Origin: Lophius americanus
Taxonomy: Eukaryota; Chordata; Actinopteri; Lophiiformes; Lophiidae
Direction of reading: 5' to 3'
Assembly (NCBI GenBank): GCA_037951165.1
Contig: JBBDHG010000101.1
Location: 390,001 to 454,000, forward strand
DNA length: 64,000 nucleotides
Part shown: in pieces, positions 35,321-48,661 of the stretch
Layout: each line of letters begins with the position of its first letter
Position numbering within the stretch: position 1 is the stretch's first letter
Translations under genes and position numbers: made by a program
The notes under the pieces: model-generated
Database searches by the model: none
What the model was told of the DNA's origin: nothing
Seen by the model: only the letters and a program-made list of their open reading frames with translations

Positions 35321-38300
35321 CTGGTGTAAAATAGAGAAGGGAAATTAGGTTATTAATAGTCAAATGCCATAAACAATACTTAAATAATAAGTATCTCTAA
35401 GTTCATAAATGGAAGATTGGCTGTTAAGCAATTCACTCATCATTGAGCCTTAAATATGACCAATGGTTTGTAATAATGCACCTCATCTGTAAGAGGAATG
35501 CTCTCGTTTAAACCCAAATCCTAATGCTGCACCTAACGCAAAACAAATGTTCACAACACCACAACGATTGACGGCCATTAATGTCACTGAAACATAATAC
35601 AAAAATGAAGCAAGGACAGGGAGCTGTAGAGGATGATTTTGTTTGAGCTAATAGCATGGTTTCAGGAAAATCCCTTATAATTCATTTTAACACTTATAAT
35701 TACAACCATTAACAATTCAACTTTCTGTAACCCAGGTCACTGGTTTTGAACTGATGATTAGTTGACTTCATGCTTGCCTTCAATAGTCTGAAGGACTATT
35801 GCAGTATTCCCTCTACACCTTACCATTGTGTTGTTTTCTTGCGCTCTTGTATTCTACATGTCTTTGAATTTTGCTCTTACAAGCTGCTCATTCAAGAGCT
35901 GCCAAACTGCCTTTCATTGTTATGCAACAATGACAATAAAGTTCTATCTTAGTAACTTCAAACAGTCCATTTCACTTCTGATATTATGAGCACACTCTAA
36001 AATTATTTGTAGAATGTGTTTACTATATCCAATATGCAGCTCTCTGCTGCAGCTGCTTAGATCAGTCATGTTTACTGGAAAAATACTGGTCAGACTAGAA
36101 ACAAGCAAATGGAAAAGCGTTCAAGAGCTTAAATGAGTGTTGGGCCATGAAAATCAGACTAATACAATTATTCATATGAAAAACAACTTCAATTCTTTAC
36201 CTTTTGTTTTGCAGCATGCTCCGCTACCATGTCGCTGAAGTCCTCTTTCTCCACCTGGGCCTGCTGCTCTCTGACGTGCTCCTCGTATTTCTGTGTCATG
36301 GCCATGGGGTCGAGCTCCAGCTCCTCCGGGGCCAGGGCCACTTCCACACCCTGTGACTCCTGACCTCCACCTGCTTTACGACCTGCCATGGCCTGAAGAC
36401 AGTAGGGAAGACGAGAATGACCAATAAAGAGTTATAAGACGCGTACAGACATTCAATCATCTCATGTCAATGTCACACTGTAGTCTCACCGCTGACATGT
36501 CGTAGATGTGGGTTGAGGCCATCATTGCTGATCCTATGGTGCCAGTTCGTCTCTCTGGGAGAACGGTGAACAGTTGAGGCGTCTCATTTCTGTGAAGACC
36601 ACACAGACATAACATTTTAGAGTATTAGAAGGAATAACATTTTTTTTTACATACGTGTTGTGACTTTGATCATTATCACTTTTGAAGAATGCAAGGACAC
36701 CTTTCTCACATTAATAGCATTAAATGCAGTCATGGTCGTATATGAGTTATGACATCTTTTTTATCACTATACATTTTTAAATCAAATTATAGATAGCAGG
36801 ATGTATTAAGCTATTACAACGTAGCTGGATTATTTTACTGTTGTGTGCATCTCTTAATTTAAAATAAAAGCAACCTGAGTAAACGAAACATACACATTCA
36901 TATCATATTTTTATTTTCTGAACCAATAAGGTTATCTACTACCTGTAAATCCAAAAATCTACAAAAACTGAATTAATAACTAGTTTCCGCTGGACTAGAC
37001 ACAACCAGACCAGATCAATCACGTTATCACTTAAGTAGACCATTTTGAGAAGCAGGAAAAAGGCTATGGTATACTATGCCAAAATTAAAATAAATTTCAT
37101 ATTCTTCCTCATGATATGATGAAGAATGGACTTGAAATACATCAGTCTTAAGAGGGCTCCAAAGTTTTATTTAAGGTTCGGGGACACAGAGAGACAAAGT
37201 TATCTACAAATGGAGAATAGTTGAAAAAATAATGAAACTTCACAGAAGTGTCCAACCCAGCAAGAATCCTCAGCGAGCATGATGAAGTCTCATTCACGAG
37301 GTCAAACAAGTACCACCTCAATAAAAGTAAGAGTTTTTGACTCTGCTATTCATATGACACTGGGAAAAAATGGCATCATTTGGCATGTGGTGAGGTGAAA
37401 GCCACTGCTCACCCAGAGGAACATTAAGGCTCCCCTGAATGTTCCATTTGTCCCAGACACCGGGACAGCCCTCATTAGAGCTTTATGGAGAATAAACTAT
37501 GAGCCGTCTTAAGTCGAATTATCTGGAAGAGTGGGGTCCATTACATCTGGCGTAAAATACTGTATACCTACAATCAAACATGGAGGTGACAGTTTGATGT
37601 TGTGGGGAATTCTTTGCTGCTTCAGAACAAGGGGGACTTGCCATAATTGGAGGAAACGTAAATATTAATCTCTGCTACAAGATTCTAAAGGAACCCATCA
37701 AATCGTAATTTTGTTTAGTTGAAGCTAAAACAGAACTTGGTCATGCTGCAAGAAACTGATCCCAAGAAGAAGGGCAAGTCCATTTCTGAAAGAGTTAAAA
37801 CTAATAAAGATTAAGATTTTGGAGTATCCTGGCCAAAGTCTGGTCCTGAACCCCATTGAGATGATGGTTGGACCGAACAAGATCAGGTTCATGCTCACAA
37901 ACCCGTAGAGTATGGCTGCACCAAAGCTGTTCTGCAAAAAAGTTTGGGCTAAAATTCCACTACAGTGATGTCAGAGACCTATCTCCAGTTATCGGAAGAG
38001 CTTGGCTGCAACAGCACAACTATCCATTGAATTCAGATGGGAATATGTTTTGCTGCTGTTGATTAAGATATTGGGTAGCCATTTAGAACTTTTCTTTTGT
38101 GTTTACTAAGGTTGCCATTACCTTAACAGTTTACTATGCAATCCAGACAACATAAAAGAGAGGGGGGTCAAAAACTGATTCACAGTATTTGTATTTATGC
38201 AGCATGGATGTTTGTATTTTTCAGATTCTAAACTCTTTCATAAACCCATGAACTGGAAAGGAGCGGCCAGATGCTCTCTCTGTCTCTAGCATATGATGAA

Positions 38301-41300
38301 CCAGAACAGCAGGAGCACTATTGTAGGAGTAAATTGGAAATTAAAACAGCATGCATTACTGGGATGACTCACCCATCCATGGCCTCCTCAATTTTCTTCT
38401 TTCTCAGCTCAATCAGCTCGGGGGTCTCCATGCCAGCGGGTACTGATGAAAAGCCCCCAGGGGTGATTAGACCACTGAAACAAACAGAAAACATGTATGT
38501 GCATCATGAATTCATCCATGTGTGTCCATCTTCTTCAATGCATCTGTGTGCTTGGATGAATTTGATGCAACATAAAGGGACAAATTGCCCTCGCTCATCT
38601 ATACATGCACAAAACCCTGAAGATAAGAAAATGCCACAAATGAGCTGGTGCTTCAATCCTGAAATCATTGTTATTTTAGATGATTCATTATGTAAAAAAA
38701 CAATATTCAACTGCGCATTGCACATAAAGTGATATTACCCACCTTAATCAAACCCTAAATCATTTTTTTAATGTTCATCGCGGTTAGCATGTCAGTTACC
38801 TGTCTGCTGGTGTGAAGAATCCAGTTTCGTCTGGTTTCTCCTCATCGCTTTCCTCCTCTTCCTCTTCTTCTGATGACTCCTCGTCTGAAGGTTCCAGTTC
38901 TCCCCAAGGTGTGTGATCCACCTCCTCCTCCTCTGCTTTAGCCTTATCATAAACAAACATTTGTGTCCATAAGTGTTATATATATATAAATTTTACAATG
39001 AAAACTGGAATATCAGTGAAACTGCAGTCCTGAGGCATTTTTATCTGGGTGGTCTTATAAACTCAGGCTCAACAAACTCCATCATCTGGCCGTTAGAAAA
39101 CCCTTGTCCACATCGCGATTTTCGATTCTGCACCTCTAACATTAAACTCACTTCGTTTGCTGACAAAGCTGGTCATTGTTGAACTGTGGGTGAACCTCCT
39201 TGTGCTGGAGCTTCATTGACATCATGGTGACAAAATGCAACTGTGCCTCTTTTTATTTGTAATTAATTTCCAAACTAAACTTTTTCCTGGTTGTAGCATG
39301 CTTCTGCTGTTAGTACAGCTTTTATTAGAGCTAGGTGGTGGTAATACTTTGTTTCTCTTATGTTAATAGCAGTTGAAAAAAGCCTGGTGGTACTTCCAGC
39401 CCCCTTCTGACCTTGGTAGTAATGAGTATTTCAATATTGATATATGTTTAACGTTAGAAGTTTTTAGTCGTAATCAACAGTTAACATTTTTATTTTGGTT
39501 AATCCAGCCTACTTCAGCAGTCCATAAGAATGACACATTGCAAACCAATGGTGTGGCTACAGCATATCTTTCATATCACATGAGATCAACAGATTATACA
39601 AAGAAGATAAAACAGTCTGGGGGTGAGTGAGTATGTGCCTGCGTGAGAGGCTCGGTACCTGGAAGTCGGCAGAATTGGTGCCAAACACATCGCCGTAAAG
39701 TGGTTTGCCCATTTCATCAACGGGCGGCTTCCCCCAGCCTCCGGCATGATAACCAAAAGTACAGTTCTAACAGGCACAGCGGGAAAATAAATAAAAAACA
39801 CACATTATTAACACATTAATAGACTATATTCATCTATTTGAGTTCGGGTGCAATATCTGCTTTTATTACAATGAATGGCAAAATGAATTTCTGTCTTACG
39901 TCTGGAATGGGGGAGTTCAGTCCAGGGATCTTGAGGTTAGGGTAGGAGGGAGGGGGGCCGTACCTCTGCATGGCAATCAGCCACGGAGGGGGCACTTTGT
40001 GGGCATTCTGGAGAAGAGACAAGATAAACATTTTATTTAAATTAATAATATGTTCCAACATTAATGCACTCATATTAGCCAGTGCTGACTCCAGCTGGGG
40101 TTTTAAAACCAAAAGCTTCCCTGATATATTTCTATAGCAGTTAATATCTCATCTGAGGTGCTCCTGCTCCTGTCACAGTTGAATAAACCGTCTTGCTTAC
40201 AAGAGGAGACTCATTTTCACTGCCTGTTCATACAATTAGCAGCAGAAACAAGGTCAGCAACAGAAAAGGATAACAAAGAAAGTGACACCAGAAGGGACAA
40301 CGTCTAGATCGGACAGGAATTTAGAGATACTGTCCCCTGCATATTTATAACTCAAATAGAACTCCATTCTATCTAAGAAATACAGCATGTTATCATATTT
40401 GTGAATTCTTAAAGGGAATATTCACCTAACTTCCCTTATATGATTAATTGGGTGAAACTTTATCATTCCTCAGAGGGGTTATAATCGTGATCTTACCGGT
40501 CCCACAGGCATGCCCAGAGCGATACGTAACTCATCAGACAAATCGCCTGGCTTCTTCTCTTTAAGGCGAGTTTCAAACTCTTTACCCTGCGCACGCACAC
40601 ACATGAACACACACACACACACAGCAGGTCAAGTATTGTGCTTTGAAAAAATAAGAATGTAATTTCAAGATGTTGGTAAAGGAAAAGGTTAAACTCTCTG
40701 TAGCTGCAGTACCTCGTAGTAAAGGTCTCCGTGGATGGTGAGCTTTGGTTTGATTTGCCATTTAAAGAAGGCGTCGTGGAGCTTCTGGTAGTCTATGTCG
40801 ATCTTTCCCATTTTTGGACGAACCTTCTCCCTCATTTTGGTTTTCATGGTTTTCGCATCCTCCTGTAAAAAGAAAATGAAGGTTCTGTGTAGGAATTTCG
40901 CTTTCATTCTGAAAGGAGTGGCTCCAAAGAAAATTGTTTATGCTGTGACCCACCTTCTCCTGTAGGGCCTCCCTCATCTCCTGGATCCCCGTTTTCTTGA
41001 TGAACTCTGGCAGCTCAAATGGAGGCTTCTCTATTCCCCTCTTGCCCTGCAGATACTTTCTTTTGAAGCACCAGTGGCGGGGCACTGGCACTGTGTTCCT
41101 GGTGGCCTTCAGGTGAACCAACAGCTTGGGCTCTTGGGCTGTCACATCATGCATCTCCACTACATCTGGACGAGCCACCAGCTGGGCAAAGAGACAGGAA
41201 GAGTAAACACATTACAGTTAAAAACTATAACAGACACGCATCTTTAGTAGTCAATAGTAATAATAACCATTAGGGGAAATTTACCTGTTTGAGTTCTGCC

Positions 41301-41623
41301 ACAGTCAACCTGTTCATTCTCCTCAGCTTCTTCTTTGAAAGTTTTGGTACATCTGACCTCAGTTCCTGTAAATGAAGAACAAATGAATGATGACATTCGC
41401 ATCAAAAGGAATTGTAATTACTTCCAACTTTCTTTTTTACGGCAGGTTAGAGGATTCAAACCTCATCACTGTCATCGCTGTCTTTTTTCTCTTCTTCAAA
41501 TCCCTTTTTCCGCAACACGGCCGTCTCCTGCTTCTCAGCCTTCTCTGGCTCCTTCTCCTTCTCTTTCTTCATGTCATCAGTCAGCTAGAAAAGAGAAGGA
41601 CATGCGTTATGACAAAATCAAAT

Positions 41624-41662
<39 letters not shown>

Positions 41663-44600
41663 ACTTCAATACCGCTTCCTATAGATGGTTAAACAGAAGA
41701 ATATTGTTTGTGCTTGTGAAGTCACCTTGAATGCCTCAAAGATCCTCTTGAAGAAGATGAAATTGGGGTCGTAGATCTCCGGTTCCTCTGTGATGTACTC
41801 GATCTCCACCTCTGCCTCCTTCTCTTTGCTGCTGCCCTTCTGCTGCTTCTGCTCCTTCTGTTCCTTCTGCTCCTTCTGTTCCTTCTGCTCCTCTTGCTCC
41901 TTCTTCTCCTGGGCACGCTTCTGTTTGCTCCTCTTTTTTCGGTTTCTGCGCCTGCGGTTTTTCTGAGAAGGTTTAATTAAAAGAATTAGATAAATATCAA
42001 TTAAAACCTTTTATTACTTCATGTTAAACACTTGTTCATCCTTCACACAGCACATCACAGGAGAAGAGGTGCCAGAAGACTCTGTTCTATTAATTTATGG
42101 GTGATATATGACTGGATATTTTTTTAATGAATTTCTCAATTACCGAATTGGAACATTGTTTTCTGAATGACCATAATTCAACAGATAAAATCGGCTATGA
42201 TAATGACTGAGCCGAAAAGGTACAGAACGGCAGTTGCCTTCTGTTAACCCAAAGACAATGTGTGAGACGAAACTCACATCTTTCTTGGACATCTGGTTAT
42301 CATCTTCTGTCTCAGACATGACTGATGTGGAGTTGTTCATTTCTGCTCCCTCCTCATCCTCCTCCTCCTCTTCTGGAGGGCAGATAAAACCAACAGAATT
42401 GAAATGAGTGACAGTATAAACCCTCCTTTCCAATAAACCCACAGATAGAAACCATTGAGTTATTATTAATATTGATCTTCAAAGATATTTAAACCAGCTT
42501 TACTTATCAGTGATACGGTCTATTCTCTTTAGATCGGTTCAACAAAACCAGAACAGCTGCACAAACCTGTGGGGTCGGTGAGTTGCTCTTGTCTGATTTC
42601 CTTCAGCTGCAGGATCTTCTCCAGAGCTTGTGGGATCTTGGGCCCGCTGACACTAACCTCCTCGCTCTGCCACATCTGGAATTTAAGTAGAAAGAAAAAA
42701 AAAAGAAGGGTAATACAGACCACTATCTTAGAAACTTAAATTCTTTAAATATTCAATATTCCTTTATAAACCAAATATTTTACATGTTTAGAACACCAGA
42801 ACCCTGTTATCTTTTTAATTTAATCTTTTTTTTGTAAATCAGTTGGCACTTCAGTGAGGAAGACTGAAGCAACAGGTTTTGGAAGACGAAAGCAGCTCAT
42901 ATTTCTGGAAGAACCACAGTCAGATACACAAGCTGCCTTTTTTGCCTCTAAACCTAGAACACATGAAAGAAAACTATATTTGCCAACCTCTCTGTTATCC
43001 TCTCCTGGTGGAGGGGGCACTCTCTGTTTCTGAATGGGCAGCATACTGACACCAGGAGGCAGTGGGGCATGAGTATCCAAACCTGGAGACAACAAGAAAA
43101 ATCAAGGTTCAAGTACTGAACATACAAAGCAAACCGGCCGTCATCAGCTTCATTCATCGTTTGAAGTGTGTAATTGTAGTGTTTAGTGGTTGGTAGTTCT
43201 GCACTGCAAGCATAATTGTGTGATCGCTTTTTCACTTAGCAGAAATATCACTGTGAAATAAAAATGCATTACTTCACCCAAAATTATTATGGGTGAAGCA
43301 CAATTCTTTCTATTTTCTATTGCCAATATCACTTTTCTAATGTTTTTTGAGCTGCTGGGGATTAATAAAGTTTCTATATCTATGTCTAACATACCTCTGA
43401 TTGCACCGACATGGGGAATGGCCCTGGGTCCACCCATGTGTGCCATCTCCTGTTGACGCTCCTGCTCCAGTAACACCGCAGCCTGATATTCAAGTAAAAG
43501 CCAAATAGGAAATTAAGACATGGTTAGAGAAAATATCAAGAGTATAGAAAAATATGCATTGACTTGTGATGGGAAAATGTTCTGTTGAGTGGTTTTAATG
43601 ATGGCTGGCACGGTGACACAGTGGTTAGCGCTGCTGCCCCACAGCAGGCCTTTCTGTGTGGGGTTTGCTTGTTCTCCCCGTGTCTGCGTGGGTTATATCC
43701 GGGAACTCCGGCTTCCTCCCACAGTCCAAAAAACATGCGATATAGGTGAATTGTTGGTTCTAAATCGTCCCTAGGAGTGGGTGTGAGTGGTTGTATGTCT
43801 CTATGTGTCGGCCCAGTGACGAACTTGCGACTCGTCCTGGGTGTACCCCGCCCCTCGCTCAATGTCAGCTGGGAAAGGATCCACCCCCCCAATCGATCCC
43901 TGAACAGGATAAGCGGTTGATGATGATGGTTTTAGTGATATCAAAGTGGATTATACATATCACAACATCATTGCCTAACAATGACTGGCACATTTTTCAA
44001 CGGAAGTTAAACTATAATACATATATTATAGTTAAGTGACTTTATTGAACAAATTTTAATTCTCTCACCCTTGTCTGCTGCTCCAGAAGCTCGTGCTCAT
44101 CCATGACATGTGACTCACCCTGTCATACACAGACACAGTCATCGACTCGGCAGCAAATAAAAAGTTATCTACATACAAAAATTTAGATTTTCTTCTTCCA
44201 CTGCTCTATAAAAGGTGACAATTACTGGCGTGGATAATGTGGCGCCCCCCAAAATATTACAATTTAATCCCAGAGGTCCGTGAACTAAACTACCCTCTTT
44301 TTCTCAGTGAGAAAGAGATGTCTTTTAGACTATAACCAGACTGAATCTGTCATCAAAGCTAATTTTTTCTAACATTGGCTGATCAAGTTTGCAGCTTACG
44401 TGTATCAGCATCACACAGTTTCTGTTTTTTCTGATGATATAAAATGGTGTTTTTTCAGAGATATATTTTTTCTGCTGCGTTTACATTTGACTTGTTCTTT
44501 ACCGTTATTCTCACTCAAGTTCAAATGTGTTCAAAATTCTTTTAAGGTAAAAGCTCCTTTAGTTGAGGTTTATTTGTTGGTTAAGAGTTTGCACTCATGT

Positions 44601-47600
44601 AATCCGTGCAGCTCTAAATGCACTGACCAATAGTAGTTAAATTACCCCTCAGTATTAATAGTACTTATTTATCCATCTCGATTGTCCTTTCTGCCCAAAT
44701 AAGAGTTATAAGTTGTAACTTCTGGTTTGGGCTGTGGTGCTGATGTGACATTTCAGCAACTACAACAAAACATTGTTGATAAAAACTGTACAGCAGGAAT
44801 TTAATGGAAGTCAGAAAAGCTAAATAACTTAATGATCTGCTTTGTGTGAAGGGAGATGGTTATTAATCAAGTTAGAAGATAGTATGGAATAATATTCTGC
44901 TGATTATAGAAATCTTCGTTGGACTTCTGCAAACTGACCCCGAGTGTGTCTTAAATCTCCTCACTCCTTTTGAAGGACTGTCTGCGAATCTCGGTCAATA
45001 TAATCATGTAACTAATTTTCTTAAACTGGTAAGTGACATTGTCTCACATCAGCAGCAGGTGACTGAACTGATTCAAAATAGTAAATGTTGCAATATAAAA
45101 TAATATAACGATAAATATCACAATGAAACTTGTTATTTACACAACTGAAAGTACAAAGCAAAATGATGCTAAAGAGTAAACATTGAATGTCTTTGTACTC
45201 TACTCAACTAAATATAAATGAAAATAATTTACTAATCTACACGTTCACATTAAATACATGTTTTACAGAATGTCATACGTTTTTAGAATCGGGGTTGCAC
45301 GTTCTCTTTTCTCGAGCAGCTATTTTGGAGTCGTTTTCTATGACTTACTGACTCATTTTAAAATCATGTTTTGAAGGCGAAGCGTAATGCAACAGGGTGC
45401 TCTCACAACAAACAGTAGTCCTGCTATGCTCACCTGCTGCTTGGCTCTCTCCTCCTGCTGTAACACCATGGCCGCTCTCTGCTGAGCCATCTTCAGCTGA
45501 TCATCGTGAGACATGCCGGGAGGGGGCAAACCTGGGGGTAAACCTGGGGGCTCCATTCCCATGTGTATGCCAGGTGGAGGGGGCCCACCAGGCATCATGC
45601 TCATAGCCTGAAGCATGCCCATACCCGGAGGCATTGGTGGCATGGGCATCGGAGGCAAGGGAGGCATACCTGGCACCTGGAACAAGAATTGAAGATATGA
45701 AGGTGTGACATTAACTCAAAATAAGACAGTGAGGTTTCAGCAGTTTCTGGACATTAATATTCATTATTTTGGAATACTATTGGACTTTGTTATCCAGGTT
45801 GTTCCTTCTTGTGTATTAATAAGAATTAACCACACGTTTACTGAGTAGCATCCTTGCTACAAGCAAATAAATGAGTAGAACATAAGTGAGACTGTATGTG
45901 TTGTAAATTTGATTCAAACAGCCATCATCATCCTCATCACTGAGGTCACAAGTTTGGTTCTCAGTAAGCAAACACCTTTTATAAAAGCAATATAAAAATA
46001 ACAAAAAATAAAGTTAATTTTATGTATAATATGACAGTCTACATCTTGAATAATTTATCAAATACAATTAATTTCAATGTGTTTCCATATGATCAAAAAG
46101 CTAAGGCAAAAGTGCAGAATTTTAGGATGCTTTCACAACCTCCCATGTATGAGTTAGAATAACATTGCAAGGGTTAAACAGACCTCCAACCAAATTAGGA
46201 CAAAAAGGAGTGGTCTCGGTCCAGATCAAACTGAACCATGGTTCTGTTAGTTTTAATTGGAAAGCACTATTTTGGAGGGTTTGGACATTTGTACAAATGG
46301 CAAGAAATAACTACAGGCTACAATAATGAATGAAAGAAATAAGAAAAATAAATGTAGAACAAGGAGAGATGTATTTAATTCCTGTTGATGCATAAGTTGA
46401 AATGTATTTAATAGTGAAAGGGTCCAATAAAGAAAATAAATGCCCACTTTTATAACACAGAAACTTTAATGCATGCCACAATTAGATTAAGAGAGAGAGG
46501 AAATGAGTGGTTGAAAGGACTGCCATCAAATACATGCTGATCAACAAGCCAATCAGTCATCAAGTATTGTGTGATGCAACCCATGTAATTCTACAGTGTT
46601 GTTGCAAAATTGCGAGGTGAAACTAAAACTAAGTGGATAAAATGTATACATTGTGATAAAAGCCAAAAGGTTGTACCAGCCTTTCAAGTGTGAAAATGCC
46701 CACAGCCACATTAATGTTTAGGAAAATTAATTACTTTTTGGTTTTTTAATACATATCCATAAACTGTCAGAAAACGTTCCTTTTGAGAATGGTGCCAAAC
46801 CATTATTATACTACAACAGGGTGTCGGATGCAAATATGTCAAACAATTTAAAAAACATCATGAGCTGCTAAAACACTAAGCCAATGTTAAATTACTTTCC
46901 ATGAATTATGCAGAGATCCAACTATGGTATGTTGTCACACTTCTGCCACAGAGATAGCACCTTATTAATAGTGATGTGCAGTATATACAAAACATTTTAG
47001 ACAATTTGGGGTATATTTTTTCTACTTGTCATGTGATATTTACCTGTGAGCCCATTGATTTGTCACCATTGGGTTTGATGAGGAGTATCCCAGTCTGCAG
47101 ATAGAGACACACATGAGTTAAGGACTTTATAAGGAGCAGTGTCTGAGACACTGATTGGTGCATTACGACAATTTATGTGAGAAGAGTGAACCCTGGCTTT
47201 TCTTAAACTTAAACCTTTTCTTTAACCCTGGCTTTTCTTAAACTTACAGTGACATTCTACACCAGACTTCATAGTGGCACTAGTACTTGTTTGTCTAGTC
47301 ACAAACATATGCAAGGAACTCAACTGCATTAATGTAACTAAAGCATAATAATACAGCTACATGGTAATTTTGATATGCTTTTCAAAAAAAAAAAAAAAAA
47401 GTCAATACTTATGTCTACAAATATCCGATACAAGGCCGTTCCTGAGCCATGTCAACGGTTAAGACGTACTGAGTTTGTAGAGACATTTACCTGCATCATG
47501 TAGCCCTTCAGTCGGTCAATCAGCTCGTCTCTCAGACCTGAAAAACAATGGATAGGTTACCTTAGTGCAGTAATATACTTTCTTCTGACACTTTACTCAT

Positions 47601-48605
47601 GGTTATTTGAATTTTTACACTAACTTAAGCCCTCAACAACCCTGAACTACCTACTAAGAATAAGGAAATAGTGGTGGACTACCAGAGAATCTAATCGAAG
47701 TGGGAACGGGTGTCATTCGATGGTGTTAACATTAAAATTGTCACTTCAATTAAGTACATGGAAAAAACATCACCAATCAGTGAACACTGACACTGTTCAC
47801 AGGGAGGGGTAGAGCCACCTCTACTTCCTGAGGATTGGAATCCTGATATGTTGATCGAACCATTGCTGATGATCTACCAGTCAGTCATCGCCAGCTTTTT
47901 GTTTTATGCTGCGGTTTGCTGTGGAGGCATAATCAGGAAAAGAGATGCTTGACGCCTAAACAGGCTGATGAGGAGAACCGGCTCCGTGGTTGGCACAGCT
48001 TGACTCTCTTATGTCTGTAGCAGATAGAAGGACCCAAACAGACTGGCATCCTTTGAGTACAATACCCACAACCCCCTATACAGCAACTTCATGGAGCGCC
48101 TTCAGTGACAGACAGCTGTCTACGTCCTGCTTAACAGACAGACTGAGAAAGTCTTTTGTCCCTAAGGATGTTCAATTCCTCCCAGCAGTGTAGAAGATAA
48201 ACTGTATTCAGGCTCAGTATTCTCTAGACTCTATTATTCTAAAACAGATACCCCACATCGTGCATTGCACTGTTGCTTCCCACTGCTTGAAACAACATCT
48301 ACAGGCAACGTTAGCTCTCGAACCCAATTATTTCCTTCATTCATTCGTTACCCAGACTGAAAGCTACGTGAAGTTTGCACAAAACATAATATATGCAGCA
48401 GAATCTATGTATATCCATATATTATTGTTGAATCGGCAAAATTTCTATGACTTTCCACTATTACCGAATATACATGCTGACGCCTTAATTGCCCTCGATC
48501 TATCGATGTATCTACTAAAAGTTAGCTGACGATAACTATGACAAGTAAGGCTAGCCTCTAAATTAAAGGAATGGATTAACATTAACTGCGATTTACCTAA
48601 ATATG

Positions 48606-48661
<56 letters not shown>

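Noticed and set aside
40762..41178. 138-aa open frame starting at MARPDVV as a separate gene
   Set aside because: It is sf3b2 exon 13 read on into intron 13. The true exon is 40954-41181.
41722..41916. Arg/Ser-rich minus-strand frame resembling an SR protein
   Set aside because: It is an out-of-frame reading of sf3b2 exon 10, whose Glu-Gln-Lys codons become Arg/Ser in another frame.
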